64,000 nucleotides of DNA from Saprospiraceae bacterium (GCA_020848695.1 JADLHT010000043.1:1-64000); one strand, 5' to 3'; counted from the first letter of the stretch, positions 8,658 to 18,762 are shown. Made by a program: numbers and translations. Notes: a model not told the origin generated them from the sequence alone.

Positions 8658-11240
8658 ATGAGTGTCAATTTGAGAATACTTATTTTTTTCATTATACCAT
8701 TCGGGGCAAATGCTCAGTGGATAGATGATTTTTCATCGGGAAATTTAACAAGCTGGCAAGGAGATACAAGTTCATTTATCGTTAATGTCAATAATCAACT
8801 TCAATTGAATGAACTTGAGATGGGTGAGAAGTTTATTTACAGAGAAACCAAAGAAAACAGTCAAACAGAATGGGGAATTTATTGGGAAATGAAATTTGCA
8901 CCTTCTCAAACAAATCGTTTGAAAATATTTCTAAGTATGGATAAACCAGATCCAAATACCTCAGACGCTTATTATCTTGAAATTGGTGAAAATGGAAGCA
9001 ACGATAATTGGAAATTTTATTTTAGAGAAAATGGAAATATAAGCTTGCTTGCTCAAGGAGAATCCGGAAAACTAAGTGCTGATCCTTCCCGTGCATATTT
9101 GAATGCAAAGAGAAATAATGACAGCAGCTGGACGATAAAGGTAGATTATAATGGTAAGCGAAATTATACAGAAGTATTGCAAGTTAGAGATAGTTCCAAC
9201 TTGAGTTTTTCAAAATCATACTTTGGAATATATTGTATTTACACTTCGACCAGAGCTGATAAATTTTATTTTGATGATGTTCAGGTTTCAGAACCAAAAG
9301 TAGATAAAGAGAGCCCATTTATATTGTCACATAAATTTATCGGAAGCAATAAAGTAATTTTTCGGTGGAATGAAAATATAGATTCAATTTCCGGAAAAGA
9401 AATCTCCAACTATTCATTTAACAGCAATATTATGATTCAAGATATTAAGATTGAATCAGAGACCGAGATTCTTATCAAAACAAACAATACATTTGTACAA
9501 GATCAAGAGTATTCATTAAGTTATGAGAGAATCTTTGATACAAGTGGTAATGGTATTTTGCAAAAAAAAGAATATTTGTTCAAAGCAGAATATGAACTAT
9601 ATCCAAAGTTGAACGATCTGATGATTACTGAATTTATGGCAGATCCACAACCGGCAATAGGATTACCGGAAGCAGAATTTATTGAAATTTACAATCCTAC
9701 TCTTCAAACCTACTCTTTGAATGGAGTAAAAATTTCTGATGGGTCAACCATATCTACATCCATTAGTAATAAATTTATTGGTTCAAAAGAATATATTATA
9801 CTCTGCAATATAAAGGACACAGCGGTCTTTAAGAACTTTGGAACCTGTATTGGTGTACCATCTTTACCATCATTGAATAATGATGAAGATCAAATTATCT
9901 TATACAATAAGGATTCTGAAGTAATAGATCAGCTCAGTTATAAAATCAATTGGCATACAATTGAATCAAAGTCTGAGGGAGGTTATAGCCTGGAGCTCGT
10001 TTATCCGAATCAGAAATGTAAAGGTAAAGAAGCCTGGATGACTTGTTCAAATGAGATTGGAGGAACTCCGGGGGAAATCAATTCTGAATGGAGTCTAGAC
10101 TTTGATATTGTAAATCCTGAAGTGTCTTTTATAAATCCTTTGAGTGAATGGGAAATCTCAATTGAGTTTAATGAAATACCTGATTTTACTGAAATGCAGA
10201 AAACCTCAAACTACACCATTGATCCTATACGAACTATTGCCTCTATTGATAAAGATCCAATTAATAATAACAGAATTATCATCTTACTGAATGATCCTTT
10301 GTTAAAAGAAGTAGAATACTCACTTCTGATTAATACCATCGCCGATTGTTCCGGAAATAAAACATTTAATCACATCAAGAAGTTTGAAATTTTAAAAGAT
10401 CCGGATGTTGGTGAGATTTTATTTAATGAAATTTTATTTAATCCCAAAACGGGAGGTGTAGATTATATTGAGTTTTATAACAATAGTCTAAAGGAGATTA
10501 ATCTTACTTCACTTTATTTAAATAATCTTTCTATTGATGCAAGATGGGTGAAGCTTAATGAAGAGACTAGCTTTCATAAAGAATCATATTTGGTGTTCAG
10601 TCCAGATCCTTCGATTACTAAACGAGATTTTCCGGTTCATGATAGTTCCAAAATATTAAGATCGATACTTCCCTCCTTGGATGATACTGAAGGAAAAATA
10701 AGACTGGCCGTATTAAGAAATGGTAAATTTATTATATTAGATTCTGTTTATTATTTGAATGATTGGCACAATCCTTTGATAAGAGATGAATCAGGTGTTG
10801 CATTGGAAAAAATTAATCCATCTCTAAGTTCGAATTCTTCTAAGCATTGGACTTCCGCTTCATCAACTGTTCAATATGGTAGTCCCGGATTAAAAAACAG
10901 CCAGAATATTCAGTTAAAAAAGTCAGAAGATCCTATAAGTTTGGAGTCATTAACCATTAGTCCAAATCAGGACGGAGATAAAGATTATTTAGTATTGCAT
11001 TTGAATTTAGATCGTGAAGGGTATAAAGCTAAAATTTCAGTCTATGACTTATCCGGCAATGATTTAGCAGTGGTGAACCAGACTATAGTTGGGCCACAGG
11101 ATATTTTAAGATGGGATGGAACTGATCATGATGGAGTAATATTTGTCCCCGGAAATTATATCTTATTGATTGAGCTCATTCATCCTGAAGGACAAACCCA
11201 GATTTATAAGAAGAGATTTGTTGTAGATTATAAACAATAG
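8658..11240 (+). CDS. Secreted lamin-tail-domain protein with FlgD-like C-terminus
   Basis: The 860-residue protein has a signal peptide (about 1-19, FFIIPFGANAQ), an N-terminal concanavalin/LamG-like beta region (about 20-215), Ig-like segments containing 'SGKEISNYSFN' and 'DTSGNGI', and two lamin-tail domains. The first is near residues 320-435 (MITEFMADPQP, then EFIEIYNPT) and the second near 590-710 (ILFNEILFNPKTGG, YIEFYNNS). The end (about 775-860) is a FlgD/gliding-motility-like Ig fold (SVYDLSGNDL, ILRWDGTDHDG, GNYILLIEL). Proteins of this layout are cell-surface or secreted in Bacteroidota; a precise role is unknown. The C-terminal FlgD-like module may serve as the T9SS export signal. 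Confidence 0.8.
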   Translation: MSVNLRILIFFIIPFGANAQWIDDFSSGNLTSWQGDTSSFIVNVNNQLQLNELEMGEKFIYRETKENSQTEWGIYWEMKFAPSQTNRLKIFLSMDKPDPNTSDAYYLEIGENGSNDNWKFYFRENGNISLLAQGESGKLSADPSRAYLNAKRNNDSSWTIKVDYNGKRNYTEVLQVRDSSNLSFSKSYFGIYCIYTSTRADKFYFDDVQVSEPKVDKESPFILSHKFIGSNKVIFRWNENIDSISGKEISNYSFNSNIMIQDIKIESETEILIKTNNTFVQDQEYSLSYERIFDTSGNGILQKKEYLFKAEYELYPKLNDLMITEFMADPQPAIGLPEAEFIEIYNPTLQTYSLNGVKISDGSTISTSISNKFIGSKEYIILCNIKDTAVFKNFGTCIGVPSLPSLNNDEDQIILYNKDSEVIDQLSYKINWHTIESKSEGGYSLELVYPNQKCKGKEAWMTCSNEIGGTPGEINSEWSLDFDIVNPEVSFINPLSEWEISIEFNEIPDFTEMQKTSNYTIDPIRTIASIDKDPINNNRIIILLNDPLLKEVEYSLLINTIADCSGNKTFNHIKKFEILKDPDVGEILFNEILFNPKTGGVDYIEFYNNSLKEINLTSLYLNNLSIDARWVKLNEETSFHKESYLVFSPDPSITKRDFPVHDSSKILRSILPSLDDTEGKIRLAVLRNGKFIILDSVYYLNDWHNPLIRDESGVALEKINPSLSSNSSKHWTSASSTVQYGSPGLKNSQNIQLKKSEDPISLESLTISPNQDGDKDYLVLHLNLDREGYKAKISVYDLSGNDLAVVNQTIVGPQDILRWDGTDHDGVIFVPGNYILLIELIHPEGQTQIYKKRFVVDYKQ

Positions 11241-11257
11241 TTTTCTTATTAAGAAAC

Positions 11258-12214
11258 ATGGAAACAAGAACAAATATTAATATGAATAATGTGCAATGGG
11301 GACTTGCAATTATTATTCTGTTGATTAGTCTTAGTTTCATATTTCCACCTGAGTATTTAGTAACTCTACAAGTATCAAGATATGCCATTCATTGGATGTT
11401 TATATGTCTGGTTATGGGAATAATCTTTATGTTTATGAACCATGAGAAGTTATTATTTATTTCTTTCTTTAGTGCAGGAATCCTGGCTTTGTTTCTTTTA
11501 TACTCCTATAACTCTTCTATCAATCTTGCTAATAAAGCACTTAAAGATTCTATCAGCATAGAATTTGTTAATCCAAGTTTAAGCACAGTAGATTTGGATA
11601 GTACTTACCTTTTAATTATAAGTGAAAATCCAGATATACTTATTTTGGAAGAAATAACACCTGAATGGAAATGGTTGACAGAAGAGCTTAAGAAATTCTT
11701 TAGTTCATATGTTATTCTAAATAGAGTTGATCCGTATGGAAAGGCAATATTTTCAAAATTTGCATTTAATAGAATTGATACCTTAGATCCGATTAACAAT
11801 CCGGTAATCATTGCTAATACGAGCTTGATGGATTCCATGAAAGTACAGATAAGCGTTGCCAATTCGCTACCTGCAGTAACAAGAAAAGATATCCAAAAAC
11901 TTAATGATAGATTAATTGAAATATCAAACATGATTAGCAATTCTTCAACACATCATTTATTTAATGCTAACCTAAATCTCGTTCCATGGGATAAGCTGAT
12001 AAGAGATTTTAAAATAAATACCAAACTCAGTTCAAGCCGAAGAGATCAAAGTGATGGATCTACTGGTTCACAAATATGGAAAGTATTGAATGCACCAATG
12101 AATGAAATATATTACTCAAATGAACTGGAATGTTCTGCGTTTAAAGAAATTACAGATTCAAAAGGTAATTCCATTGGCTTGTATGGAAGATATCAATTAA
12201 AAGAAAAGAAATAA
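11258..12214 (+). CDS. Membrane protein with degenerate endonuclease/exonuclease/phosphatase fold
   Basis: The 318-residue protein has three N-terminal membrane helices (about 12-30, 45-65, 70-90), then a soluble domain. The domain shows the framework of the EEP superfamily: NPDILILEEITPEW (normally PDvvxLQE) and NANLNLVPWDKLIRD (normally GDFNaxPws). The usual Asp-x-Asn is replaced by Asn-Leu-Asn, no basic DH or SDH motif is visible near the end, and the domain is short. I infer a catalytically weak or inactive member of the YafD-like membrane EEP group. It follows the lamin-tail gene by 17 bp and is probably co-transcribed with it. Confidence 0.6.
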   Translation: METRTNINMNNVQWGLAIIILLISLSFIFPPEYLVTLQVSRYAIHWMFICLVMGIIFMFMNHEKLLFISFFSAGILALFLLYSYNSSINLANKALKDSISIEFVNPSLSTVDLDSTYLLIISENPDILILEEITPEWKWLTEELKKFFSSYVILNRVDPYGKAIFSKFAFNRIDTLDPINNPVIIANTSLMDSMKVQISVANSLPAVTRKDIQKLNDRLIEISNMISNSSTHHLFNANLNLVPWDKLIRDFKINTKLSSSRRDQSDGSTGSQIWKVLNAPMNEIYYSNELECSAFKEITDSKGNSIGLYGRYQLKEKK

Positions 12215-12251
12215 TTAGTTTCAAAATTGAAACGAAGTACATTAAAATCTT

Positions 12252-12791
12252 TCAAATTGGTTTTAATATACAGTGTTGAAAATGTGGAATATTCAATGAC
12301 CGAACAACATAACCTGAATCAGATGATGTTCGTTTTGGAATCAAACTTCCTGAGTAAATATTGAATCTGATCTGATTCTTTTCAAAAGTATATTTACAAT
12401 CTAAGAAAGTTTCATTCACTTCAAAATAAAAGGATAGCGTATTTTTGTTTAATATACCATCTAAAACAATTCCATTATTCTCATCAAGAAGAAATCGTTC
12501 GGAATGAATGGAGTCTTTGATCATTGAATATTTTCTGACTTCTTGACCTTTATAATGAAGTTCCCAATTCAATTTTCTCTGATTGGACTGAATTTGTAAA
12601 CCCATAGGAACTGTATCTATTAGTTTGCCGTATGAGTAGATTTCCAGTATTCCAGCCCACTTACCCGTATAGTCCATCAGATTAACAGACGTGGTGCTAT
12701 GATATATTATTTTAGAAGTAGATTTGCAGCTAATAAGCAATTGGGAACTTAAAAGAATTATTAAAATAAAATGAAAAATATTTTTTTGCAT
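12252..12791 (-). CDS. Lipoprotein of unknown function
   Basis: The 179-residue protein has a hydrophobic signal ending in the lipobox LISC (Cys22) followed by Lys-Ser-Thr. The mature part is a small beta-rich domain (YTGKWAGILEIYSYG, KLNWELHYKG) that looks like a lipocalin-type or META-like barrel, but I cannot name a family. The only Met ahead of the signal is at 12791, which puts this start just 4 bp from the best start of the divergent M1 peptidase gene, so its promoter must lie inside that gene. Confidence 0.6.
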   Translation of the reverse strand: MQKNIFHFILIILLSSQLLISCKSTSKIIYHSTTSVNLMDYTGKWAGILEIYSYGKLIDTVPMGLQIQSNQRKLNWELHYKGQEVRKYSMIKDSIHSERFLLDENNGIVLDGILNKNTLSFYFEVNETFLDCKYTFEKNQIRFNIYSGSLIPKRTSSDSGYVVRSLNIPHFQHCILKPI

Positions 12792-12794
12792 TCA

Positions 12795-15700
12795 ATGAAA
12801 TTTATATTGATTATAAATTTTGTGTTAGCCTTAAATTATTATTCTATCTATAGTCAACAGAACAATTATTTTCAACAAAAAGTTGATTATCATATATCTG
12901 CAAAGTTAAATGACAGAGATCATTTCCTAACCGGAAGTATGAGTATTACTTATTATAACAACAGTCCGGATGTATTGGATAGAATCGGGATGCATTTGTG
13001 GCCAAATGCTTATTCAATAAAAAATAGCGAATTTGCCAGACAAAAATTACTTCATCGAAGTAGTAAATTTCATGATTCAAGGGATATGGAATCCGGAAAT
13101 ATTAAATTGTCAGGACTGAAAGTTGCTAATGTTAATGCAAGTTTAGAAACCATTAAGGACAATCCGGATATGGCATGGCTAATCTTGCCACAGGTATTAA
13201 TGCCAGGAGAAAAGCTTATTATCGAAGCGGACTTTATTTTAAAAATTCCAAATTCTTTTAGCAGACTCGGACATATTGATCAATCCTATCAAATAACTCA
13301 GTGGTATATGAAACCGGCAGTCTATGATCAGAAGGGATGGCATCTTATGCCTTATCTTGATCAAGGAGAATTTTATTCTGAGTTTGGAGATTTTGAAGTT
13401 AAAATTACAATTCCTAAGAATTATTATGTTGCAGCAACAGGAACTTTACAAGAAATATCTGAAATTGATTTTATAAATCAAAGAGCAGTTGAAACACAAT
13501 CCATAATAGAACAATATAATTCTAGTAAAACAAAGCCTGAAATAAAGTTAGAATCTTCAGATGAATGGAAGACCTTAACTTATAAAGCAGAAAATGTGCA
13601 TGACTTTGCATGGTTTGCAGATAAATCTTTTTTTATTACTAAGGATAAAGCTAAGCTTAGCTCCGGCAAGCTGATTGAAACTTATGCCTATTTTAAAGAT
13701 TTAAAGTTCTGGCCTTCTGGCGCAAGTTATGTAAAACGAGCTTTGGAGTTTTACTCTAAACACATTGGTGAGTATCCTTGGCCTCAAGCCACTGCGGTAC
13801 ATTCTGCTCTAAGTGCAGGTGGCGGAATGGAATATCCTATGATTACGGTAATCAATGACGTCAACTCCAGTAAATCATTAGATCGTGTGATTGCTCATGA
13901 AGTAGGTCATAATTGGTTTTATGGAATATTGGCAAGCAATGAGAGAGATCATCCATGGATGGATGAAGGAATTAACTCTTATTATGAGAAAAGGTATATG
14001 CAGCAGTATTACAAGAAATCTCTAATCGTTAATAAAAGTATTGATGAATTGTTGAATAGGACTAAGGCAAATCAAGAAACACAATTGTTGTATCAGATTG
14101 TTTCACATTATAATCTTGACCAAGCTCCCGGACTTGCTTCCGAAAAATTTACCATTTTGAATTACGGCTATGATGTTTATATCAGAACTGCTGAATTGTT
14201 TAAGTATCTTGAAGATTACCTCGGAACAGAGCAGTTTGACCAACTTATGAAAACTTATTTTGATCAATGGAAATTCAAACATCCATATCCTGAAGATTTA
14301 CAAAAAGTTTTTTTAAACTACGGTAATAAAGATACAAAATGGTTATTTGATGATTTAATTAACACAAATCGAAAAATTGATTATTCACTTCAGAAAATTA
14401 AAAAAGAAGATCAATTTTACAGATTAATCATTAAAAACAATGGACAGGTCAATGCGCCAATTCAACTAAGTGGAATCAGGAAAGACAGTGTAATTTACAA
14501 AGATTGGATAGAAGGATTTACCGGAACAAAAGAAATACGGATTGATGATCATGGAGAAGACAAATTAAAAATAGATAACCATGGAATGTACTTTGATTAT
14601 AATACACACAACAACACTTTAAGAACTACAGGAGTCTTGAAAAGGGTTGAACCTCTAAAGTTAGGTATTAGCTCAATCTACAATAATCCTGATAGAACGG
14701 ATATCATGCTGTATCCATCATTACTTTATAATTATATCAACGGATATATGCTAGGGCTCCACATAGGAAGATCCATATTGCCAACGCCTCAATGGAATTA
14801 TCAATTATCGCCCAAATATGCATTCAAGAGCAAGAGTTTAACCGGTACTGCACAATTTAGTTATCGAGAAAATTTTATAAATGGATTTGTCAATTATTTA
14901 AAGCTAGCAATAAACACAAAACGTTTTGGCTTGAACAAGAATAGAAATTCTGAAAAAGCAAATCATTATATTCAAATTAATCCCAATCTTACTATTGACT
15001 TTAGGACAAATGCACCCAAGTTAATTACCTCACAGTTTCAATATCATTGGTTTTATGTAAATGATGAAATTGATCTATTTAATGATATAGATTCTAATTA
15101 TAGCAGTTCTACGCTCTCAAATAACATTCATAAACTATCCTATTCGTACCATAATCCTTTTTATTTAGGACCCTATTCAATAAAGGTAGAATCTTATTAT
15201 GAACAGTATAAGAGTATTCTAAGCTCGAGGTATCTAAGAATTGATACTGAGTTAAAAAAAAGTATACGATGGAGGCCTAAGTGTTATTTTGATACAAGAT
15301 TTTTCATTTCATTTTTTCCTATTAATTCTGAAAGAAATAGATCATCAATTGCCAGTCGACAAGATCAAAGATTTATCAGAGGATCAGTAGGAGCAGCATA
15401 TCAATCTTATCATGATTATACAAATGAAGATTATTTTTTAGATAGATCCTCTCAAAGTGATTTCTGGACTCATCAGATTGATATAAGACAGGGTGGCCTA
15501 AAAATTGCTCCAGGTTTAGCTTACAGAAATAATTTAGGTAACAGCAATTCCTTTCTGGCATCAATGAATCTTAGTACGGATCTTCCCATAAAGTATGTTG
15601 GACGGATTCTAAGACCTTACTTTGATTTGGCTTATGTTGAGATCGACAGGAATCTTGTGAATGGTAGCAAGTGGATGTATTCAGGGGGGATTCAGATTCG

Positions 15701-15863
15701 TTTGATTCCCGAGATTTTTAGTATTTACTTTCCTATTATTAATTCGCAAAATATTGAAGAGATATACGAGTCAGATCAGAACAAAAGCTACTGGAATCGG
15801 GTTACTTTCTCACTAAGATTTAAATATAATAATTATAAAGAAATCATGAATTTTATACAATAG
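12795..15863 (+). CDS. Secreted M1-family metallopeptidase
   Basis: This 1022-residue aminopeptidase-like protein carries a signal peptide (MKFILIINFVLALNYYSIYSQ). The gluzincin active site is complete: HEVGHNW at 368-374 (His368, His372) and Glu391 in MDEGIN as the third zinc ligand. Upstream, GGGMEYP (342-348) takes the place of the GAMEN exopeptidase motif. After about residue 560 comes a long beta-rich C-terminal part typical of the Bacteroidota M1 proteins, with many aromatic strands resembling an outer-membrane barrel. The start at 12795 was chosen over an ATG 24 bp upstream because it gives a normal signal peptide and avoids overlap with the divergent lipoprotein. The crotonase gene starts 2 bp after the stop. 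Confidence 0.85.
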   Translation: MKFILIINFVLALNYYSIYSQQNNYFQQKVDYHISAKLNDRDHFLTGSMSITYYNNSPDVLDRIGMHLWPNAYSIKNSEFARQKLLHRSSKFHDSRDMESGNIKLSGLKVANVNASLETIKDNPDMAWLILPQVLMPGEKLIIEADFILKIPNSFSRLGHIDQSYQITQWYMKPAVYDQKGWHLMPYLDQGEFYSEFGDFEVKITIPKNYYVAATGTLQEISEIDFINQRAVETQSIIEQYNSSKTKPEIKLESSDEWKTLTYKAENVHDFAWFADKSFFITKDKAKLSSGKLIETYAYFKDLKFWPSGASYVKRALEFYSKHIGEYPWPQATAVHSALSAGGGMEYPMITVINDVNSSKSLDRVIAHEVGHNWFYGILASNERDHPWMDEGINSYYEKRYMQQYYKKSLIVNKSIDELLNRTKANQETQLLYQIVSHYNLDQAPGLASEKFTILNYGYDVYIRTAELFKYLEDYLGTEQFDQLMKTYFDQWKFKHPYPEDLQKVFLNYGNKDTKWLFDDLINTNRKIDYSLQKIKKEDQFYRLIIKNNGQVNAPIQLSGIRKDSVIYKDWIEGFTGTKEIRIDDHGEDKLKIDNHGMYFDYNTHNNTLRTTGVLKRVEPLKLGISSIYNNPDRTDIMLYPSLLYNYINGYMLGLHIGRSILPTPQWNYQLSPKYAFKSKSLTGTAQFSYRENFINGFVNYLKLAINTKRFGLNKNRNSEKANHYIQINPNLTIDFRTNAPKLITSQFQYHWFYVNDEIDLFNDIDSNYSSSTLSNNIHKLSYSYHNPFYLGPYSIKVESYYEQYKSILSSRYLRIDTELKKSIRWRPKCYFDTRFFISFFPINSERNRSSIASRQDQRFIRGSVGAAYQSYHDYTNEDYFLDRSSQSDFWTHQIDIRQGGLKIAPGLAYRNNLGNSNSFLASMNLSTDLPIKYVGRILRPYFDLAYVEIDRNLVNGSKWMYSGGIQIRLIPEIFSIYFPIINSQNIEEIYESDQNKSYWNRVTFSLRFKYNNYKEIMNFIQ

Positions 15864-15864
15864 A

Positions 15865-16641
15865 ATGTCAAATCTAATTACATCACAGGAAGGACAGGTA
15901 TATTATATCAGTTTAAATCGGCCTGAGGTTTTCAACAGCTTCGATATGAGAATGTCTAAAGAATTACAAGACGAACTTGATCATTGTTCTCAGTCAGATG
16001 AGATTAGAGCGGTAGTCATTCGTGCTATTGGAAAAGCTTTCAGTTCAGGGCAGGACTTAAAAGAAGCAACGGCACCGGATGCACCGGATATGAAAACTAT
16101 AATTACAGAACAATATAACCCGATCATTCGCAAGATTACGCAATGTCCCAAACCAATCATCGCAGCAGTACAAGGAGTTGCTGCAGGTGCTGGCGCTAAT
16201 ATTGCATTATGCTGTGATATTGTTTTAGCAGCACAATCAGCTAGCTTTATCCAAGCATTCAGTAAAATTGGATTAATTCCTGACTCAGGAGGAAGCTATT
16301 TTTTACCTAGATTGATAGGAGTACAAAGATCAATTGGACTTATGATGACCGGAGAAAGAGTTACGGCTCAAGACGCTTTGCAAATGGGAATGATCTACAA
16401 GGTGTTTGATGATATAGATTTTACAAAACAAGTTGAATTATTTGCACATACGATTTCTCAAATGCCTACCAGAGCCTTATCGCATATCAAAGAACTGGTC
16501 TATCAGTCTTTAGATAACAACCTGGAGCAACAACTTTTATGTGAATTGAAGTATCAACAGCTTTGTGGAAACACTCAGGATTATAAAGAAGGTGTTTGTG
16601 CTTTTATTGAAAAACGAAAACCTGTTTTTAAAGGAAATTAA
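15865..16641 (+). CDS. paaG: Enoyl-CoA hydratase/isomerase, PaaG-like
   Basis: The 258-residue protein is a crotonase: LNRPEVFNSF at the N-terminus, the oxyanion-hole segments AFSSGQDLKE and GVAAGAGANIALCCDIVLA, and the distinctive GLIPDSGGSYFLPRLIG, which closely follows PaaG (oxepin-CoA forming ring 1,2-epoxyphenylacetyl-CoA isomerase). The Asp of IPDSGG is the expected acid/base. No other paa genes lie in the window, so it could act in general fatty-acid or aromatic acyl-CoA turnover instead. The start nearly abuts the M1 peptidase stop, suggesting co-transcription. Confidence 0.8.
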   Translation: MSNLITSQEGQVYYISLNRPEVFNSFDMRMSKELQDELDHCSQSDEIRAVVIRAIGKAFSSGQDLKEATAPDAPDMKTIITEQYNPIIRKITQCPKPIIAAVQGVAAGAGANIALCCDIVLAAQSASFIQAFSKIGLIPDSGGSYFLPRLIGVQRSIGLMMTGERVTAQDALQMGMIYKVFDDIDFTKQVELFAHTISQMPTRALSHIKELVYQSLDNNLEQQLLCELKYQQLCGNTQDYKEGVCAFIEKRKPVFKGN

Positions 16642-16646
16642 TTAAG

Positions 16647-17033
16647 ATGAAATATTATTCAGCCATTTTTATTTTTTTTGTAGCTTTAACTTTTGTGTTT
16701 GGACAAAGAAAAGCTCTACCAGTTAAAAAATTTGATATTGACTTAATGCTAATTGATTATTGTGAAATTGCTCAAATTAAAGGCAACAATAAATTCTCTA
16801 AGTTTAAAAGATTAAATAAGTCTCAAGTTGAAAAATTCGTTGCTAACTGGAATGATAAAAGCAAAACCATCGTTCCTTGTCAACAAACTTATCAATATAT
16901 GTTGTCTTTATATTACAAGGATCTTACCCGAAAAGATTACTATTTCCACAATAACATTATCAGTGATAATAAGGTCTATTGCATTGATTCAAGAAATCCA
17001 GGTTTTGCGGATGCTCTATTTAAAAGCAAATAA
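16647..17033 (+). CDS. Small secreted protein of unknown function
   Basis: The 128-residue product has a clear signal peptide (MKYYSAIFIFFVALTFVFGQ) and a basic mature domain of about 108 residues with three cysteines (in LIDYCEIA, VPCQQTY and VYCIDS). The sequence KFVANWNDKSK followed by a Tyr-rich segment does not match a family I know. It starts 5 bp after the PaaG-like gene and probably shares its transcript. Confidence 0.5.
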   Translation: MKYYSAIFIFFVALTFVFGQRKALPVKKFDIDLMLIDYCEIAQIKGNNKFSKFKRLNKSQVEKFVANWNDKSKTIVPCQQTYQYMLSLYYKDLTRKDYYFHNNIISDNKVYCIDSRNPGFADALFKSK

Positions 17034-17099
17034 GTGATGATTAAACGATTCCGATATTAGAAAATTTTTTTTGTTCCAGATTAGTTGCCCGATGCTTTG

Positions 17100-17765
17100 C
17101 TAATTTAAAGCAGAAAAATTCATGGCCGCTGAATTTACACCAGAACCAGGACCGGTAATATAAATCAACCAGGACTTTCCAGATTTAACTTTGAAATTAT
17201 TGTTTGTTAAAGAACCGTTTATTGCTCCTCCAGAAATTTGAATACTGTTGGCTTGATCAGGAACCAATTCAATAACTGAAGTCTCTGTTTTGTAATTTAA
17301 TCCGGTAACCATATATCCGTTAATTGAGATATTTATTGAACCATTGGGAATAAGATTAATGAATTTTACACTTCCTAATGTATCTTTAGAAAGTTTGGTA
17401 TTGTTAGAAACAGCAATTAATTCCATTTTAGCTTTGAAGTTTGCTAAAATGAGAGTAGTATTTGAACCACCTTTAAAATCATATGTACTGTTTAAAAGTG
17501 AATTTGCATTATTATCAGAAATATTTATAGAATGATTTCCGATAGGAATCTGTTTATGATTGCTTGATCCGGTATATGCGACTTTCTCTTTAAATGTTGC
17601 CGAATCCTTGATCGTTATAGTAACAAATGATGGTAAGCCAAGATCAGGAACAGCGTTAATAAAAGAAACTAGAGGACTTTCCGAAGAATTAGGATCTTCT
17701 TCTTTACAACTTGAAATAGTCAAAATATTAAAAGAGAGGATCAATAGTATTAAAGGATTTTTCAT
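17100..17765 (-). CDS. DUF4397-type lipoprotein
   Basis: The 221-residue protein has a signal with lipobox ISSC (Cys20). The mature part starts with VSFINAVPDLGLPSF and has a second related segment, VKFINLIPNGSINISING. The pattern 'V-x-F-x-N-x-x-P' followed by a short carrier-like beta domain is characteristic of DUF4397 proteins (two tandem beta sandwiches). It is probably anchored at the outer membrane; function unknown. It is convergent with the small secreted protein and divergent from the M48 peptidase. Confidence 0.7.
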   Translation of the reverse strand: MKNPLILLILSFNILTISSCKEEDPNSSESPLVSFINAVPDLGLPSFVTITIKDSATFKEKVAYTGSSNHKQIPIGNHSINISDNNANSLLNSTYDFKGGSNTTLILANFKAKMELIAVSNNTKLSKDTLGSVKFINLIPNGSINISINGYMVTGLNYKTETSVIELVPDQANSIQISGGAINGSLTNNNFKVKSGKSWLIYITGPGSGVNSAAMNFSALN

Positions 17766-17904
17766 GTTTTAATTATTTATTTATTATTTATTTCGGATTT
17801 GTCAATACATTTTATTAATTCATTAAAGTTCTGAAAAAATAATTAATCTATTGACTATTTCAGAACGCTGATTATTGCCTAATATTGTAAATAATTTGAA
17901 CCTG

Positions 17905-18762
17905 ATGGATAAGAATATAAATCAAGAAACAAGAGATTCTAATTTTACGAATGGAACCACAGTAAAAAATCGTTTAGCAGGCGGATCAATGCGATTGGCA
18001 GCGCCTTTACTGATCGGATTAATCCTTGCAGGAATTTCATATTTTAAATATTGTTCCTCCAAATCTTATAATGAGTATTTAGGAATTGAACAACACGTTA
18101 GTATAACGCCGGAGGAAGAGATTGCAATTGGTCTTCAGAGTAAACCGACAATGGTCCAAGAATATGGCGGACTGGATCCGGATATCAGAGCACAGGCTTT
18201 AGTTCAGGAGGTGGGTAAAGATCTTTATCAGAATAGCATTGCGTCTAAAACACCATATCAATTTGAATTTAGTTTGCTGGCTGATCCTAATACGGTTAAT
18301 GCATTTGCTCTACCCGGAGGACAAATATTTATTACCAGAGCATTATTTAATCGACTAAAAACAAAAGATCAACTGGCAGGAGTCCTGGGACATGAAATAG
18401 GTCACGTTATTGGACGTCACGCCGGTGAAAGAATGCAAAAAGATGGATTACTACAAGGACTCGCAACCGCCGTAGGTGTAGCTGCAGAAGATTATCAGAC
18501 AGCTGCCGCTGCACAACAAATTGCTGCTTTAATCGGATTAAAGTATGGCCGGGATCAAGAACTTCAATCCGATAATCTAGGAGTAAGATTTATGTTAGAA
18601 TCAGGTTACCAGCCTGAAGAATTGATTGGAGTAATGGAAATATTGAAAGAAGCATCCGGGGGTGGTCCAAGAGATGAGTTTTCTTCCAGTCACCCTTCCC
18701 CAGAGAACAGGGTTGAAAAGATCAAAGAGGCTATTGAGCAATACAGAAAAGGGAATCAATAA
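17905..18762 (+). CDS. M48-family metalloprotease
   Basis: The 285-residue protein has one N-terminal membrane segment or uncleaved signal (about 30-50, LLIGLILAGISYF), then an M48 domain. The zinc site is HEIGH at 163-167 in VLGHEIGHVIGRHAGERM, with the third ligand Glu in RDQELQSDNLG. SHPSPENRVEKI near the end is typical of the BepA/YfgC-like periplasmic M48 group that looks after outer-membrane protein quality. There is no TPR region. The start is the ATG at 17905; a TTG 30 bp upstream in frame is less likely. polA follows after 56 bp. Confidence 0.85.
   Translation: MDKNINQETRDSNFTNGTTVKNRLAGGSMRLAAPLLIGLILAGISYFKYCSSKSYNEYLGIEQHVSITPEEEIAIGLQSKPTMVQEYGGLDPDIRAQALVQEVGKDLYQNSIASKTPYQFEFSLLADPNTVNAFALPGGQIFITRALFNRLKTKDQLAGVLGHEIGHVIGRHAGERMQKDGLLQGLATAVGVAAEDYQTAAAAQQIAALIGLKYGRDQELQSDNLGVRFMLESGYQPEELIGVMEILKEASGGGPRDEFSSSHPSPENRVEKIKEAIEQYRKGNQ

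Noticed and set aside
12218..12233. GTTTCAAAATTGAAAC as a terminator between convergent genes
   Set aside because: Only a 6-7 bp AT-rich stem and no T run on either side.
15865..16641. Phenylacetate degradation cluster
   Set aside because: Only the PaaG-like gene is present; no other paa gene is in the window.
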